DNA of 64,000 nt. Source: Bacillus sp. THAF10 (GTDB lineage: Bacteria; Bacillota; Bacilli; Bacillales; Bacillaceae_I). The notes below the pieces were generated by a model that was not told where the DNA came from, ran no database searches, and saw nothing but the letters and a program-made list of their open reading frames with translations. Each line of letters starts with the position of its first letter. Within the stretch, counting starts at the first letter, position 1. Position numbers and translations under genes: made by a program. Positions 7,989 through 18,052 of this stretch are shown here, piece by piece. The stretch lies in assembly GCF_009363695.1 (NCBI RefSeq), contig NZ_CP045403.1, positions 1,034,001 through 1,098,000 on the forward strand, in the 5' to 3' direction.

Positions 7989-10031
7989 ATGGCAACTTCC
8001 ACAAAGATTGAAACAATGAGAGTAGTAACAGAGAATAATCGTTTAACTGTTACTTGGAGAGGGGAGGAGATCCTTCATCACTCTCCTGAATCTCCCTTCC
8101 TTTTTGTAGGAAAAGGACAGGAAAACGTTAAAATGTTTCGAGGGAACTTTGACATTAAGGATTATGTTACAGAGCGTGTAGCTCTTCCGTTTATTATTGT
8201 CAGAAACAACGATAACAATGGTGTAGAAATAGATTTCACAAGTTATCCCGATGGCCCATCGGTTGTAACGGTACAATTAGTGCAAAGTACAGATGAAATA
8301 AAGCTTGTTTTTCAACAAGCAAACAAGGACATCAATCGCTTCTGGCTTCGCCTCAAGGCAAATAAAGAGGAGAAAGTATATGGATGTGGCGAACAGCTTA
8401 CCCACTTTAACATGAGGGGGAAGAATTTCCCTCTTTGGACCTCTGAACCTGGAGTTGGAAGGAATAAAAGCACCTATGTAACGTGGCAGTCAGATGTAAC
8501 GGGAATGGCAGGTGGAGATTATTATCATACCAATTACCCTCAACCGACTTTTGTTTCAAGCAGAAAATATTATTGTCATGTGGAAACGACAGCTTATGCA
8601 GATTTTGATTTTAGAAATAATGCATTCCATGAACTTCAGATTTGGGAAATGCCAAAAGAAGTGGTTCTTGAAGGGGCAAATGATTTTATAGAATTAGTTG
8701 GAAAAATCACGGATCGCTTTGGACGTCAGCCAGAGCTACCAGAGTGGACGTATAATGGTATTTGGTTAGGTATACAGGGAGGCACAGATGTCGTCGAAGA
8801 AAAGGTTGAAAAGGCATTGGCCAAAGGGGTCAAGGTTGGTGGAGTCTGGTGTCAGGATTGGCAAGGTATTCGGATGACTTCTTTTGGAAAACGTCTGATG
8901 TGGAATTGGCAGTGGAATCCTGAAGTGTATCCGAATCTGGACACAAAGATTCATGAATGGAAAGAAAAAGGAATACGCTTTCTAGGGTATATCAACCCTT
9001 ATGTAGCAGTGGAAGGTAATTTATTTGCAACAGCCAAAGAGAAAGGATATTTGGCATTAAATGAAGAGAATGAAGTCTACTTGGTGGATTTTGGTGAGTT
9101 TTATTGTGGAGTGGTTGACTTTACAAATCCGGAAGCAGCGAAATGGTATAAAACGGTCATTAAAGACAATCTTATTGGTTTTGGCTTGGACGGATGGATG
9201 GCTGACTTTGGAGAGTACCTACCTACAGATGTGAAGCTGCACAGTGGGGAAGACCCAATGAAAATGCATAATGCCTGGCCGACCATGTGGGCGAAAGTCA
9301 ACTATGAAGCGGTTGAAGAGGCAGGCAAGCTAGGCGAAGTTGTGTATTTCATGAGAGCAGGCTATACAGGCATTCAAAAATACAATACCTTACTTTGGGG
9401 TGGAGACCAGAGTGTTGATTTTACCATAGATGATGGTTTAGCTTCTGTCATCCCTGCAGCCCTATCAGCAGGGATGCTTGGAAATGGATTACATCATAGT
9501 GACATTGGAGGATACACGAGCCTGTTTGGCAATAAGAGAAACGAAGAGCTTTTACTTCGTTGGACAGAGCTTGGAGCGTTCACTCCAGTTATGCGGTCAC
9601 ATGAAGGGAATAGACCATATGACTGCTTCCAATTTGACGACACAGATCGTTCTTTCAATCAATTGGCAAAAATGACTACGGTATATACAGCCTTGGCTCC
9701 ATATACAAAGAGCCTAGTGAAGCAGAATGCAGAAATGGGTACTCCTGTACAACGCCCTCTTTTTATGCATTACGAGCATGATGAAGAAACCTATGTTATT
9801 CAGTATCAATACATGTATGGTGAAGATCTTCTTGTTGCTCCTGTGTATGAAGAAGGGGTATCAACATGGGATGTGTATCTTCCACAGGATGAATGGGTTC
9901 ATGTATGGAGTGGACAAGAATTTACAGGTGGGGACATTACAGTCGAAGCTCCAATTGGTGAACCGCCGGTATTCTTCCGAAAAAATTCTAAATGGGCAGA
10001 GTTATTTGGTAAATTAAAAGAAATAAAATAA
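7989..10031 (+). CDS. sftG: Sulfoquinovosidase, GH31 (680 aa)
   Basis: Glycoside hydrolase family 31 enzyme closely resembling E. coli YihQ along its length. It releases sulfoquinovose from sulfoquinovosyl glycerol and similar glycosides in the cytoplasm; no signal peptide is present. The catalytic nucleophile is Asp406 (GWMADFGEYLP) and the acid/base is Asp473 (WGGDQSVDF). The residues that YihQ uses to hold the sulfonate are all present one position later: Gln289, Arg302 and Trp305 (WCQDW, GKRLMW) and Tyr509 (SDIGGYT). This makes the assignment to sulfoquinovosidases, not alpha-glucosidases, firm. AAGGGGGATA precedes the ATG, and the gene is last in its operon. Confidence 0.95.
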   Translation: MATSTKIETMRVVTENNRLTVTWRGEEILHHSPESPFLFVGKGQENVKMFRGNFDIKDYVTERVALPFIIVRNNDNNGVEIDFTSYPDGPSVVTVQLVQSTDEIKLVFQQANKDINRFWLRLKANKEEKVYGCGEQLTHFNMRGKNFPLWTSEPGVGRNKSTYVTWQSDVTGMAGGDYYHTNYPQPTFVSSRKYYCHVETTAYADFDFRNNAFHELQIWEMPKEVVLEGANDFIELVGKITDRFGRQPELPEWTYNGIWLGIQGGTDVVEEKVEKALAKGVKVGGVWCQDWQGIRMTSFGKRLMWNWQWNPEVYPNLDTKIHEWKEKGIRFLGYINPYVAVEGNLFATAKEKGYLALNEENEVYLVDFGEFYCGVVDFTNPEAAKWYKTVIKDNLIGFGLDGWMADFGEYLPTDVKLHSGEDPMKMHNAWPTMWAKVNYEAVEEAGKLGEVVYFMRAGYTGIQKYNTLLWGGDQSVDFTIDDGLASVIPAALSAGMLGNGLHHSDIGGYTSLFGNKRNEELLLRWTELGAFTPVMRSHEGNRPYDCFQFDDTDRSFNQLAKMTTVYTALAPYTKSLVKQNAEMGTPVQRPLFMHYEHDEETYVIQYQYMYGEDLLVAPVYEEGVSTWDVYLPQDEWVHVWSGQEFTGGDITVEAPIGEPPVFFRKNSKWAELFGKLKEIK

Positions 10032-10037
10032 CAGAAC

Positions 10038-10076
10038 AGGGACTGCTTTTTTACACAAACAGTCCCTTTCTATTAA
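10038..10076 (+). terminator. Terminator of the first sulfoglycolysis operon
   Basis: AGGGACTG (10038-10045) / CAGTCCCT (10060-10067) with a T-rich loop, followed by TTCTATT. Confidence 0.6.
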
Positions 10077-10079
10077 ATT

Positions 10080-10124
10080 AAAAGGTTACGATATTTACAA
10101 AAAGGTAGTAACCTATGTTATACT
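10080..10124 (+). promoter_or_regulatory. Promoter and GntR operator of the second operon
   Basis: -35 TTACAA (10095-10100), 18-bp spacer, -10 TATACT (10119-10124). The spacer is filled by AAAGGT-AGTA-ACCT (10101-10114), and another AAAGGT begins at 10081, exactly 20 bp earlier. This repeats the site at 4649-4677 and predicts common control of both operons. Confidence 0.6.
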
Positions 10125-10157
10125 CAATGTAAGCCTACTCATAAAGGGGAACTAATC

Positions 10158-11501
10158 ATGCTAACTAACAATCTTTTATATGTACCTATTGGAAGAAAAA
10201 CATTTGATCTAGAAGCTGGTGAAGCATACCGCCTTCAGAGCTCGGAATGGTTGAATGCAACCTGTAAAAAGGTAATTGAACCAAAAGGCATTTTAACCTC
10301 TGTAGAAGAATTAGAAGTATTCTTAGAAGAAGCAAAAAACGAAAAAATTGATACCATTCTTTATCAAAGTGTCACGTTTGCAGATGGTGAATTCATGGTA
10401 GAAATATTAAAAAATCGAACAGAACCTGTTATTGTTTGGTCTGTCAGGGAACCAAGTGTAGGAGGGCGCTTACGCCTAAATTCATTAACAGGCGGTAACA
10501 GCACCAGTAATGTGTTGCGTAACCATAACCACACATTCGCCTTTGTTTTTGGAAATCCAGATGAACAAACGCTTCAAGAAAAATTAACCAAACAATTAAA
10601 AGTAACGAAAGTACTTGCTCAATTAAATGATCTCACCATAGGTGTAGTTGGAGAGCATCCACCAGGATTCTTTTTCTCCGATACGAACGAACAGGAACTA
10701 AAACGTGCACTTGGTGTGAACTTATACAAAATGGACCTGCAAAAAGCATTCAAAGAATGTATGGAGCTTCCAAAAGAGGAGTGGCTACCTGCCATTGAAA
10801 GAGCAGAGCAGCAAGTCATCGGATTAAATCGCTCTGATGAAACCGTAACGAAGTTCGCACAATTCTCCACTTATGTTAAAAAGCATATTGAAACAAATGA
10901 TATTCAAGCAATTGCCGTACGCTGCTGGCCTGACTTTTTCAATGATTTGGGAGCTGCTGCTTGCTCTACCCTGTCTCAGTTTACAGAAGATGGTGTTGTT
11001 TCATCCTGTGAGTCCGACATCCATGGCTCTGTTTCTATGTTTGTTTTACAACAACTGAGCGGTGGAAAAGCGCCTTACCTTGGAGACCTCGTCCATGTAA
11101 ATGAAGAGAATAATTCTGTTGTATTTTGGCATTGTGGCGCAGGATCCTATTCCTTAGCGCGAGAAGAAACTGGTGCAACAGCTGGAGTTCACCCAAACAG
11201 AAAACTTGGATTCACGATGGATTTTGGATTAAAAGCTGGTGGTGTCACTATTTTTCGAGTGAGTCATACACCAGAGGGGTACCGATTATTGATCATGAAG
11301 GGAGAAGCGCTTGACTCTCCTCAACATTTCCAAGGTACTTCTGTGGAAGTGGCCTTACAAAAAGATGTAACAGAGACGTTATATGAGGTGATGAATGAAG
11401 GGTTTGAGCCCCATTTTGCCTTAGTATACGATGATGTGGTGGAAGAACTTGTAGAGCTTGGAAGAATGCTTGGAATCAAAACGGAGATTTATGGCTCGTA
11501 A
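10158..11501 (+). CDS. L-fucose/L-arabinose isomerase-like protein (447 aa)
   Basis: Member of the L-fucose isomerase-like superfamily. The stretch GGRLRLNSLTGGNSTSNVL corresponds to the family's GG..LNS.CGGN-type signature, and likely metal ligands lie in CESDIHG and VFWHCGAG. It is shorter than classical FucI (about 590 aa) and close to the truncated 440-490-aa group of unknown specificity. It heads an operon with the same operator as sftT, so it should act on the same or a related substrate: an isomerase for sulfofructose, an epimeric sulfosugar, or a 6-deoxy sugar. The precise reaction is not known to me. AAGGGGAA precedes the ATG. Confidence 0.72.
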   Translation: MLTNNLLYVPIGRKTFDLEAGEAYRLQSSEWLNATCKKVIEPKGILTSVEELEVFLEEAKNEKIDTILYQSVTFADGEFMVEILKNRTEPVIVWSVREPSVGGRLRLNSLTGGNSTSNVLRNHNHTFAFVFGNPDEQTLQEKLTKQLKVTKVLAQLNDLTIGVVGEHPPGFFFSDTNEQELKRALGVNLYKMDLQKAFKECMELPKEEWLPAIERAEQQVIGLNRSDETVTKFAQFSTYVKKHIETNDIQAIAVRCWPDFFNDLGAAACSTLSQFTEDGVVSSCESDIHGSVSMFVLQQLSGGKAPYLGDLVHVNEENNSVVFWHCGAGSYSLAREETGATAGVHPNRKLGFTMDFGLKAGGVTIFRVSHTPEGYRLLIMKGEALDSPQHFQGTSVEVALQKDVTETLYEVMNEGFEPHFALVYDDVVEELVELGRMLGIKTEIYGS

Positions 11502-11544
11502 AAAGAGTTTACTTGTTTAAGGGAACAACAAAGGGGTTACTAAT

Positions 11545-12267
11545 ATGCAACAACATAGCAACAAACAAGGAGCACTTTATCTTCAGATCAAAAAAACGCT
11601 CATTCATCGTATCCAAGAGAAGATTTGGCTTCCTAATAAATTAATACCAACGGAACAAGAGTTGATGAAAGAGTTTGAGGTTAGTAGAACAACTATCAGA
11701 CAGGCAATAAGCATGATGGTTCAGGATGGATTATTGGAGCGCCAGCAAGGACGAGGGACGATTGTCAAATCGCAACAGCTTGTCGGAAGCTTAGGAAGAT
11801 TAAAGGGGTTTGCAGAGGAAGTGTTGGAGCGAGGATTAACACCCTATTCCAAACTTTTAAGGGCTGAATTTTCCACGAGTTTATATCATGAAAAAGCGAT
11901 GCTGCAAACCGAGGAGCCCTCTATTCTAGTGATTGAGAGAATTCGGTTTGCAGATGACCTTCCGATAGCCTTTGAAAGAAGCTGCTGGCCAGAATCGATT
12001 GGCGAAATGCTGATGAAAGAAGAGCTGAATGTAGCAAATTTCTATCAAATACTTGAGAGAAATGGTGTCGCCTTACGGAAAGCAAACGAACGGATATCTG
12101 CGATGAATGCCACGATGCATGAAGCAGATCTGCTTGGAATTAGGGCAGGAGAAGCCCTAATTGAGATGACAAGACTAAGTTATGGACTCGATGACAATCC
12201 AATTGAGTACACAAGAACGAAATTTCGAAGTGATCAATACCACTATAATGTGGAACTAACAAGATGA
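11545..12267 (+). CDS. GntR family regulator, HutC/UTRA type, copy 1 (240 aa)
   Basis: N-terminal winged helix of the GntR family at residues 10-75 (IPTEQELMKEFEVSRTTIRQAISMMVQDGLLERQQGRGT) and a C-terminal UTRA ligand-binding domain from about 90 to the end. UTRA regulators are usually repressors released by a sugar phosphate or similar metabolite. The gene sits inside the second operon, 43 bp after the fucose-isomerase-like gene and 16 bp before the dehydrogenase. It is closely similar to the regulator at 14957, ending with the same DQYxYxVELTR. Its likely operators are the AAAGGT palindromes at 4649 and 10101. Confidence 0.88.
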   Translation: MQQHSNKQGALYLQIKKTLIHRIQEKIWLPNKLIPTEQELMKEFEVSRTTIRQAISMMVQDGLLERQQGRGTIVKSQQLVGSLGRLKGFAEEVLERGLTPYSKLLRAEFSTSLYHEKAMLQTEEPSILVIERIRFADDLPIAFERSCWPESIGEMLMKEELNVANFYQILERNGVALRKANERISAMNATMHEADLLGIRAGEALIEMTRLSYGLDDNPIEYTRTKFRSDQYHYNVELTR

Positions 12268-12283
12268 TAAAGGGGCTGCTAAT

Positions 12284-13714
12284 ATGACAACAACAACTTT
12301 CTCCACTCACGAATTATATATCAATGGACAAAAAGTAGAAACGAAGGAAACCATGCCAGTATTGAATAAATACTCTCAAGAAATTGCCTACCATGTTGGT
12401 GTTGCAGAGCAAGCACATGTTGATGAAGCTGTTCAAGTAGCAAAAGCTTCTCTAAAAGAGGAGTTCCCTCCTTATCAGCGTTATCAAGTTTTGTTGAAAG
12501 CTGCCAAGCTCCTATTAGCAAAAAAAGAAGAGTTTGCTAGAGTATTGGCAACCGAAGTAGGCAAGCCGATTAACGAATCAAGAGGAGAAGTAGAGCGGGC
12601 AGCACAGACCTTGGAAATTTCTGCAGAAGAAGCAAAACGAATTCATGGGGAAGGTGTTCCCGTCGAGGCTGCACCAGGTTCTGAAAACCGCATGGCATTC
12701 ACACTGAAGGTACCAGTTGGAGTTATTGCAGCGATTACACCTTTCAACGTGCCTCTAAACCTTGTTTGCCATAAAATTGGCCCAGCATTAGCAGCAGGAA
12801 ATAGTGTTGTATTAAAGCCTGCGGAAGTGACACCTGTTTGTGCCTATATGCTAGCGGAAGTACTTATAGAAGCTGGATTACCTAAGGGACGCTTACATGT
12901 CATCACTGGTGATGGCCCAAGCATCGGGGATTGGTTATTAGAAAATGAGGATGTTAACATGTTCACTTTTACAGGAAGTCCACGAGTGGGTGAGTTGATT
13001 CGTCAAAAAGCTGGTCTTAGAAAAGTAGCATTAGAACTTGGTAACAATTCAGCAACAGTAGTACATTCTGATGCGGATTTAGAGCTTGCATCTTCCATGG
13101 TCGCCCAAAAGAGCTTTAATAATGCAGGTCAAGTATGTATTTCTGTCCAACGTGTGTATGTGCATGAGGATGTTATCGATACATTCGTTCAAAAACTTAA
13201 AGAGAAAACGGAAAAACTGGTAGTTGGCAATCCTTTAGAAGAAACAACCGCTATCGGTCCGATGATCCGTTTAAGCGAAGCAGAGCGTGTGGAAGCTTGG
13301 GTCAACGAAGCTGTGCAGCAAGGGGCAAATGTGGTAACAGGTGCGAAAAGGGATGGAGCTTTCTATTATCCTACCATCCTTACAAACGTACATGATGATA
13401 TGAAAGTATGCCGTCAGGAGTTATTTGGTCCAGTCGTATCTGTCGCACCTTATAAAGAAAAAGAGGAAGTCATCGCGAAAGTGAATGATTCTGAATACGG
13501 CTTGCAGGCAGGCTTGTTTACGAAGGACTTGGGCTTTGCCATGAAGGCAGCCAAAGAAATTGAAGTGGGCGGATTAATAGTCAATGATGCATCTGCGTAT
13601 AGAGTGGATCATATGCCTTATGGTGGCGTGAAGAGAAGTGGAACTGGAAAAGAAGGCCCTAGATATGCAATTGAAGAAATGACAGAAGAGAGAATCGTCG
13701 TATTTAATTTATAA
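12284..13714 (+). CDS. sftF: Aldehyde dehydrogenase, probable 3-sulfolactaldehyde dehydrogenase (476 aa)
   Basis: NAD(P)-dependent aldehyde dehydrogenase superfamily enzyme. Catalytic residues are visible: Asn155 (TPFNVP), Glu251 (VALELGNN) and the nucleophile Cys285 (NNAGQVCISVQR). Length is standard. In the sulfo-TAL pathway a succinate-semialdehyde-dehydrogenase-like enzyme oxidises 3-sulfolactaldehyde to sulfolactate, and this gene is the only candidate in the locus. The substrate is inferred from context; a lactaldehyde or glyceraldehyde-3-phosphate dehydrogenase (non-phosphorylating) would look similar. The ribosome site AAAGGGG is nearly identical to that of the preceding GntR gene. 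Confidence 0.8.
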   Translation: MTTTTFSTHELYINGQKVETKETMPVLNKYSQEIAYHVGVAEQAHVDEAVQVAKASLKEEFPPYQRYQVLLKAAKLLLAKKEEFARVLATEVGKPINESRGEVERAAQTLEISAEEAKRIHGEGVPVEAAPGSENRMAFTLKVPVGVIAAITPFNVPLNLVCHKIGPALAAGNSVVLKPAEVTPVCAYMLAEVLIEAGLPKGRLHVITGDGPSIGDWLLENEDVNMFTFTGSPRVGELIRQKAGLRKVALELGNNSATVVHSDADLELASSMVAQKSFNNAGQVCISVQRVYVHEDVIDTFVQKLKEKTEKLVVGNPLEETTAIGPMIRLSEAERVEAWVNEAVQQGANVVTGAKRDGAFYYPTILTNVHDDMKVCRQELFGPVVSVAPYKEKEEVIAKVNDSEYGLQAGLFTKDLGFAMKAAKEIEVGGLIVNDASAYRVDHMPYGGVKRSGTGKEGPRYAIEEMTEERIVVFNL

Positions 13715-13790
13715 TAATAGTTGATTGTTAACACTTGTGTTGAAGTCACCGCAATCATATTATTAACTAGTATGATAAAGTAAAAGGATG

Positions 13791-13830
13791 GCCTGGCTCG
13801 GTTTGGTGGAGCCAGGGCTTTTCCATTTTT
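13791..13830 (+). terminator. Rho-independent terminator after sftF
   Basis: CCTGGCTC (13792-13799) / GAGCCAGG (13809-13816) followed by GCTTTTCCATTTTT. It separates the dehydrogenase from the AEC transporter gene, although read-through is possible because that gene begins only 25 bp later and no clear promoter lies between. Confidence 0.8.
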
Positions 13831-13855
13831 AACAAGAGGATTGAGGCGAAAAGGT

Positions 13856-14758
13856 TTGGGTTTTTTACAAGTACTACTACCTGTATTTATGATATTTTCA
13901 ATAGGATTTATCGGACAGAAGACATTGGGGTTTGATACAAAAACCTTATCTAAGATGGCTCTGTACTTGCTGTCTCCCGTACTGGTATTCCGGACCTTTT
14001 ATACAAATGCATTTAGTAGTAACCATCTGTACATTATTTTATATACGTTTCTTTTATGCTTTGCACTAATAGGATTTGTGCATCTACTTTCTTGGTTAAA
14101 GAAATTTACTAGGGCGGAAACATGTGGAATGATTCTTGCTGCAAGTTTCATGAACAATGGAAACTATGGTACTCCTGTCGCTTTATTACTATTTGGCGCT
14201 GCAGGCTTTGAATATGCCATTGTATTGATGGTCGTTCAATCTCTACTAATGGGTACAGTGGGAGTGTACTATGCAGCGAAGGGCAGCCCGGATAATGCAG
14301 GCGTGAAAACTGCTTTACGAGCCGTAGTAAAAATGCCTATTCTTTACGGGGCCATTACCGGATTGTCCTTTCAATTTCTCTCCATTCCCGTTTCTACTTC
14401 TATAATGGAAGCAGTGGACCTTGTTGCAAATGCAACCGTTCCTGTAATCATGGTTATATTAGGGATGCAATTAGCTAAAATATCTATTAAACAAGCATCC
14501 AAGGAAAAATTGGCTTATGCCATTGGAATTAAATTGTTTCTTTCGCCTTTCATTGCTTTTGGTTTAACCTTGATACTGCCTGTGGATCCTATGGTCAAGC
14601 AGTTGATGATTATTATGGCCGCTATGCCCACTGCTGCTAATACCACAATGTATGCCTTGGAATTTAATACAGAGCCGGATTTTGTTTCGAGTAGTACGTT
14701 GATTAGTACCTTGTTGACGATCATAAGTTTACCCGTCATGTTTTGGATCGTGTTATAG
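13856..14758 (+). CDS. AEC (auxin efflux carrier) family transporter, candidate sulfolactate exporter (300 aa)
   Basis: Ten-helix AEC-family permease with typical N-terminal FLQVLLPVFMIFSIGFIGQ and the conserved NNGNYGTPVALLLFGAAG at about residue 100. AEC proteins carry carboxylates such as malate, so export of the carboxylate sulfonate sulfolactate is a sensible guess; other sulfoglycolytic loci use a TauE/SafE exporter for this step, and none is present here. Start uncertain: a TTG at 13841 abuts its would-be ribosome site, so the in-frame TTG at 13856, 9 nt after TTGAGG, is used. The gene lies between the dehydrogenase and the second GntR gene. Confidence 0.78.
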   Translation: MGFLQVLLPVFMIFSIGFIGQKTLGFDTKTLSKMALYLLSPVLVFRTFYTNAFSSNHLYIILYTFLLCFALIGFVHLLSWLKKFTRAETCGMILAASFMNNGNYGTPVALLLFGAAGFEYAIVLMVVQSLLMGTVGVYYAAKGSPDNAGVKTALRAVVKMPILYGAITGLSFQFLSIPVSTSIMEAVDLVANATVPVIMVILGMQLAKISIKQASKEKLAYAIGIKLFLSPFIAFGLTLILPVDPMVKQLMIIMAAMPTAANTTMYALEFNTEPDFVSSSTLISTLLTIISLPVMFWIVL

Positions 14759-14956
14759 AGTCAGTTTCCTATTAGGGAGGCTGGCTCTCTAATGGTTATA
14801 GCCGATCTGTTCCTTCAACGTTCCTTTGTTGCAGGTATGACTGCTGGTTCTGTTAAGGGATAAGATGTTTTGCAATAAATGGTAATGACGATACTATCTT
14901 TTACAGTTAGAACATACTATAATAGAAGAAGATAGGTAAAAGGAGTGTCGGCAAAA

Positions 14957-15682
14957 GTGAAAATAAACCATAGCAGTCCTGTGCCGCTTTATCATCAAAT
15001 TAAAGATATATTGGTGAAAAGAATTGTCGATAAAGTATGGGGACCAGGTGATTTGATTCCCACAGAACAGGAACTGATGAAAGAATTTGATGTAAGTAGA
15101 ACAACGATTAGGCAAGCTATTACATCTATGGTGCATGATGGATTATTAGAGAAAAAGCAAGGAAAAGGTACCACAGTCAAATATCAAAAGTTAGTAGGTT
15201 CATTAGGCCGTCTAACTGGATTTGCAGAAGAAGTGATGGAAAAAGGTCTCCTGCCACATTCCAAATTATTAAGAACCGAATTCAGAGACGACCTTTTTAT
15301 AGAGAAAGCAAAACTCCATTTAGGTGATAAAGAAAAAATATTAGTGATTGATAGAATTCGTTTCGTGAACGATCTCCCTATTGCCCTAGAACGTACATGT
15401 TGGCCGGAGGAAATAGGAAATATATTATTAAAACACGACCTAAACAACGCTAAATTCTATCAAATATTAGAAGAAAACGGCGTAATGTTGAAAAAAGCAA
15501 AAGAAAAAATATCCGCTGTCAACTCTACGCTTCATGATGCTGATCTTCTAGGTATAAGTGGTGGACAAGCTTTACTAGAAATGACTAGAGTAAGCTATGG
15601 CATAAATGATAAGCCAATTGAATTTGCAAAAACCAAATACCGCTCAGATCAATATCAATACCAGGTAGAACTAACGAGATAA
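14957..15682 (+). CDS. GntR family regulator, HutC/UTRA type, copy 2 (241 aa)
   Basis: Paralogue of the regulator at 11545: same domain order (winged helix, then UTRA), with identical runs such as LIPTEQELMKEF, VSRTTIRQAI and LVGSLGRL, and the same C-terminus. Most differences fall in the effector domain, so the two may answer to different ligands while sharing operators. It has its own upstream region with a good -10 (TATAAT near 14918). The GTG at 14957 follows AAAGGAG by 11 nt; a GTG at 14945 overlaps that ribosome site, so the start is uncertain by four codons. Confidence 0.85.
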   Translation: MKINHSSPVPLYHQIKDILVKRIVDKVWGPGDLIPTEQELMKEFDVSRTTIRQAITSMVHDGLLEKKQGKGTTVKYQKLVGSLGRLTGFAEEVMEKGLLPHSKLLRTEFRDDLFIEKAKLHLGDKEKILVIDRIRFVNDLPIALERTCWPEEIGNILLKHDLNNAKFYQILEENGVMLKKAKEKISAVNSTLHDADLLGISGGQALLEMTRVSYGINDKPIEFAKTKYRSDQYQYQVELTR

Positions 15683-15738
15683 TTTATGAAATGTCACAGC
15701 GCTAAGTAATAGTCTGTGACTTTTTTTCTGCAAAAAGG

Positions 15739-15795
15739 TTGTAACGTTAATACAAAACGTATTAAAATGTAGATAAGAAAATGTAAGCGTTCTAA
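15739..15795 (+). promoter_or_regulatory. Promoter of glpP-glpK with palindrome and cre-like site
   Basis: Possible -35 TTGTAA (15739-15744) and -10 TAAAAT (15763-15768), spacing 18. A perfect 7-bp inverted repeat TTAATAC / GTATTAA (15747-15753, 15759-15765) fills the spacer. TGTAAGCGTTCTAA at 15782-15795 resembles a cre site (12 of 14), consistent with glucose repression of glycerol genes. Confidence 0.4.
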
Positions 15796-15829
15796 CAATA
15801 CTCGATTATCATTGAATTGAGGTAAAACG

Positions 15830-16387
15830 ATGACATTCCAAAACCAAACCGTCCTCCCAGCTGTAAAAAACGGCAAGACGCTTGAGAGATTTTTACAGAG
15901 TAGCTATGAATATGGGGTAATCTTAGACAGTCAACTATCGCAAATACCCAGTTATATAAATGCAGCGAAAAAAGGCAATAAAAAATTGTTTGTCCATGTG
16001 GATCTAATCCAAGGCATAAAAAATGACGAGCATGCAGCGGAATTCCTGTGCCAAAGCTTAAAACCAGCAGGACTGGTCTCAACTAGAGCTGCTGTAATAG
16101 CCAAAGCTAAACAAAGGGGCATCTACGCGATACAACGTCTCTTCTTACTTGATTCCAACGCAGTGGAAAAAAGTTATCAAGTTATTGAAAAGGTCCAGCC
16201 CGATTTTATTGAAGTATTACCTGGGGTTGTTCCTCACATGATTAAGGAAGTAAAAGAGAAAACAGGCATTCCTGTATTTGCCGGAGGGTTGATTCGTTCT
16301 GTTACAGATGTTGACAGAGCTATAGAAGCAGGTGCAACAGCAGTTACCACTTCTAAACAGGACCTATGGGAGCATTATTCAAAGTAA
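15830..16387 (+). CDS. glpP: Glycerol-3-phosphate-responsive antiterminator GlpP (185 aa)
   Basis: RNA-binding antiterminator that, with glycerol 3-phosphate bound, lets transcription pass the leader terminator of glpD. A TIM-barrel-like protein of normal length (B. subtilis GlpP is about 190 aa), with the conserved [32 protein letters not shown] and [21 protein letters not shown]. The ATG follows TTGAGGTAAAACG. Its likely RNA target in this window is the hairpin at 17952-18018. glpK follows 21 bp later. Confidence 0.92.
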   Translation: MTFQNQTVLPAVKNGKTLERFLQSSYEYGVILDSQLSQIPSYINAAKKGNKKLFVHVDLIQGIKNDEHAAEFLCQSLKPAGLVSTRAAVIAKAKQRGIYAIQRLFLLDSNAVEKSYQVIEKVQPDFIEVLPGVVPHMIKEVKEKTGIPVFAGGLIRSVTDVDRAIEAGATAVTTSKQDLWEHYSK

Positions 16388-17899
<1,512 letters not shown>

Positions 17900-17951
17900 T
17901 CTTTGCATATGATATAGTATAAATAAGTTAATATTTCGGTTGGAGATTTGG

Positions 17952-18018
17952 AGAGACCACAGAACATATTCAAAGCGACATTTATGCTTTGAGGATGTTT
18001 CCTGTGGTCTCTTTTTGT
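17952..18018 (+). promoter_or_regulatory. GlpP-controlled antitermination leader of glpD
   Basis: Long hairpin: AGAGACCACAG (17952-17962) pairs with CTGTGGTCTCT (18002-18012), the inner stem TCAAAGC / GCTTTGA closes at 17970-17992, and a TTTTT run follows. It lies between the glpK stop and the glpD ribosome site and has the sequence and place of the B. subtilis glpD leader terminator that GlpP overrides. Confidence 0.85.
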
Positions 18019-18052
18019 ATATATATTAATAAGAGGGATGGAGGCACCGACA

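Noticed and set aside
15734..15745. Third GntR operator upstream of glpP
   Set aside because: AAAGGT is present, but the second arm reads ACGT instead of ACCT and no half-site lies 20 bp away, so chance similarity is likely.
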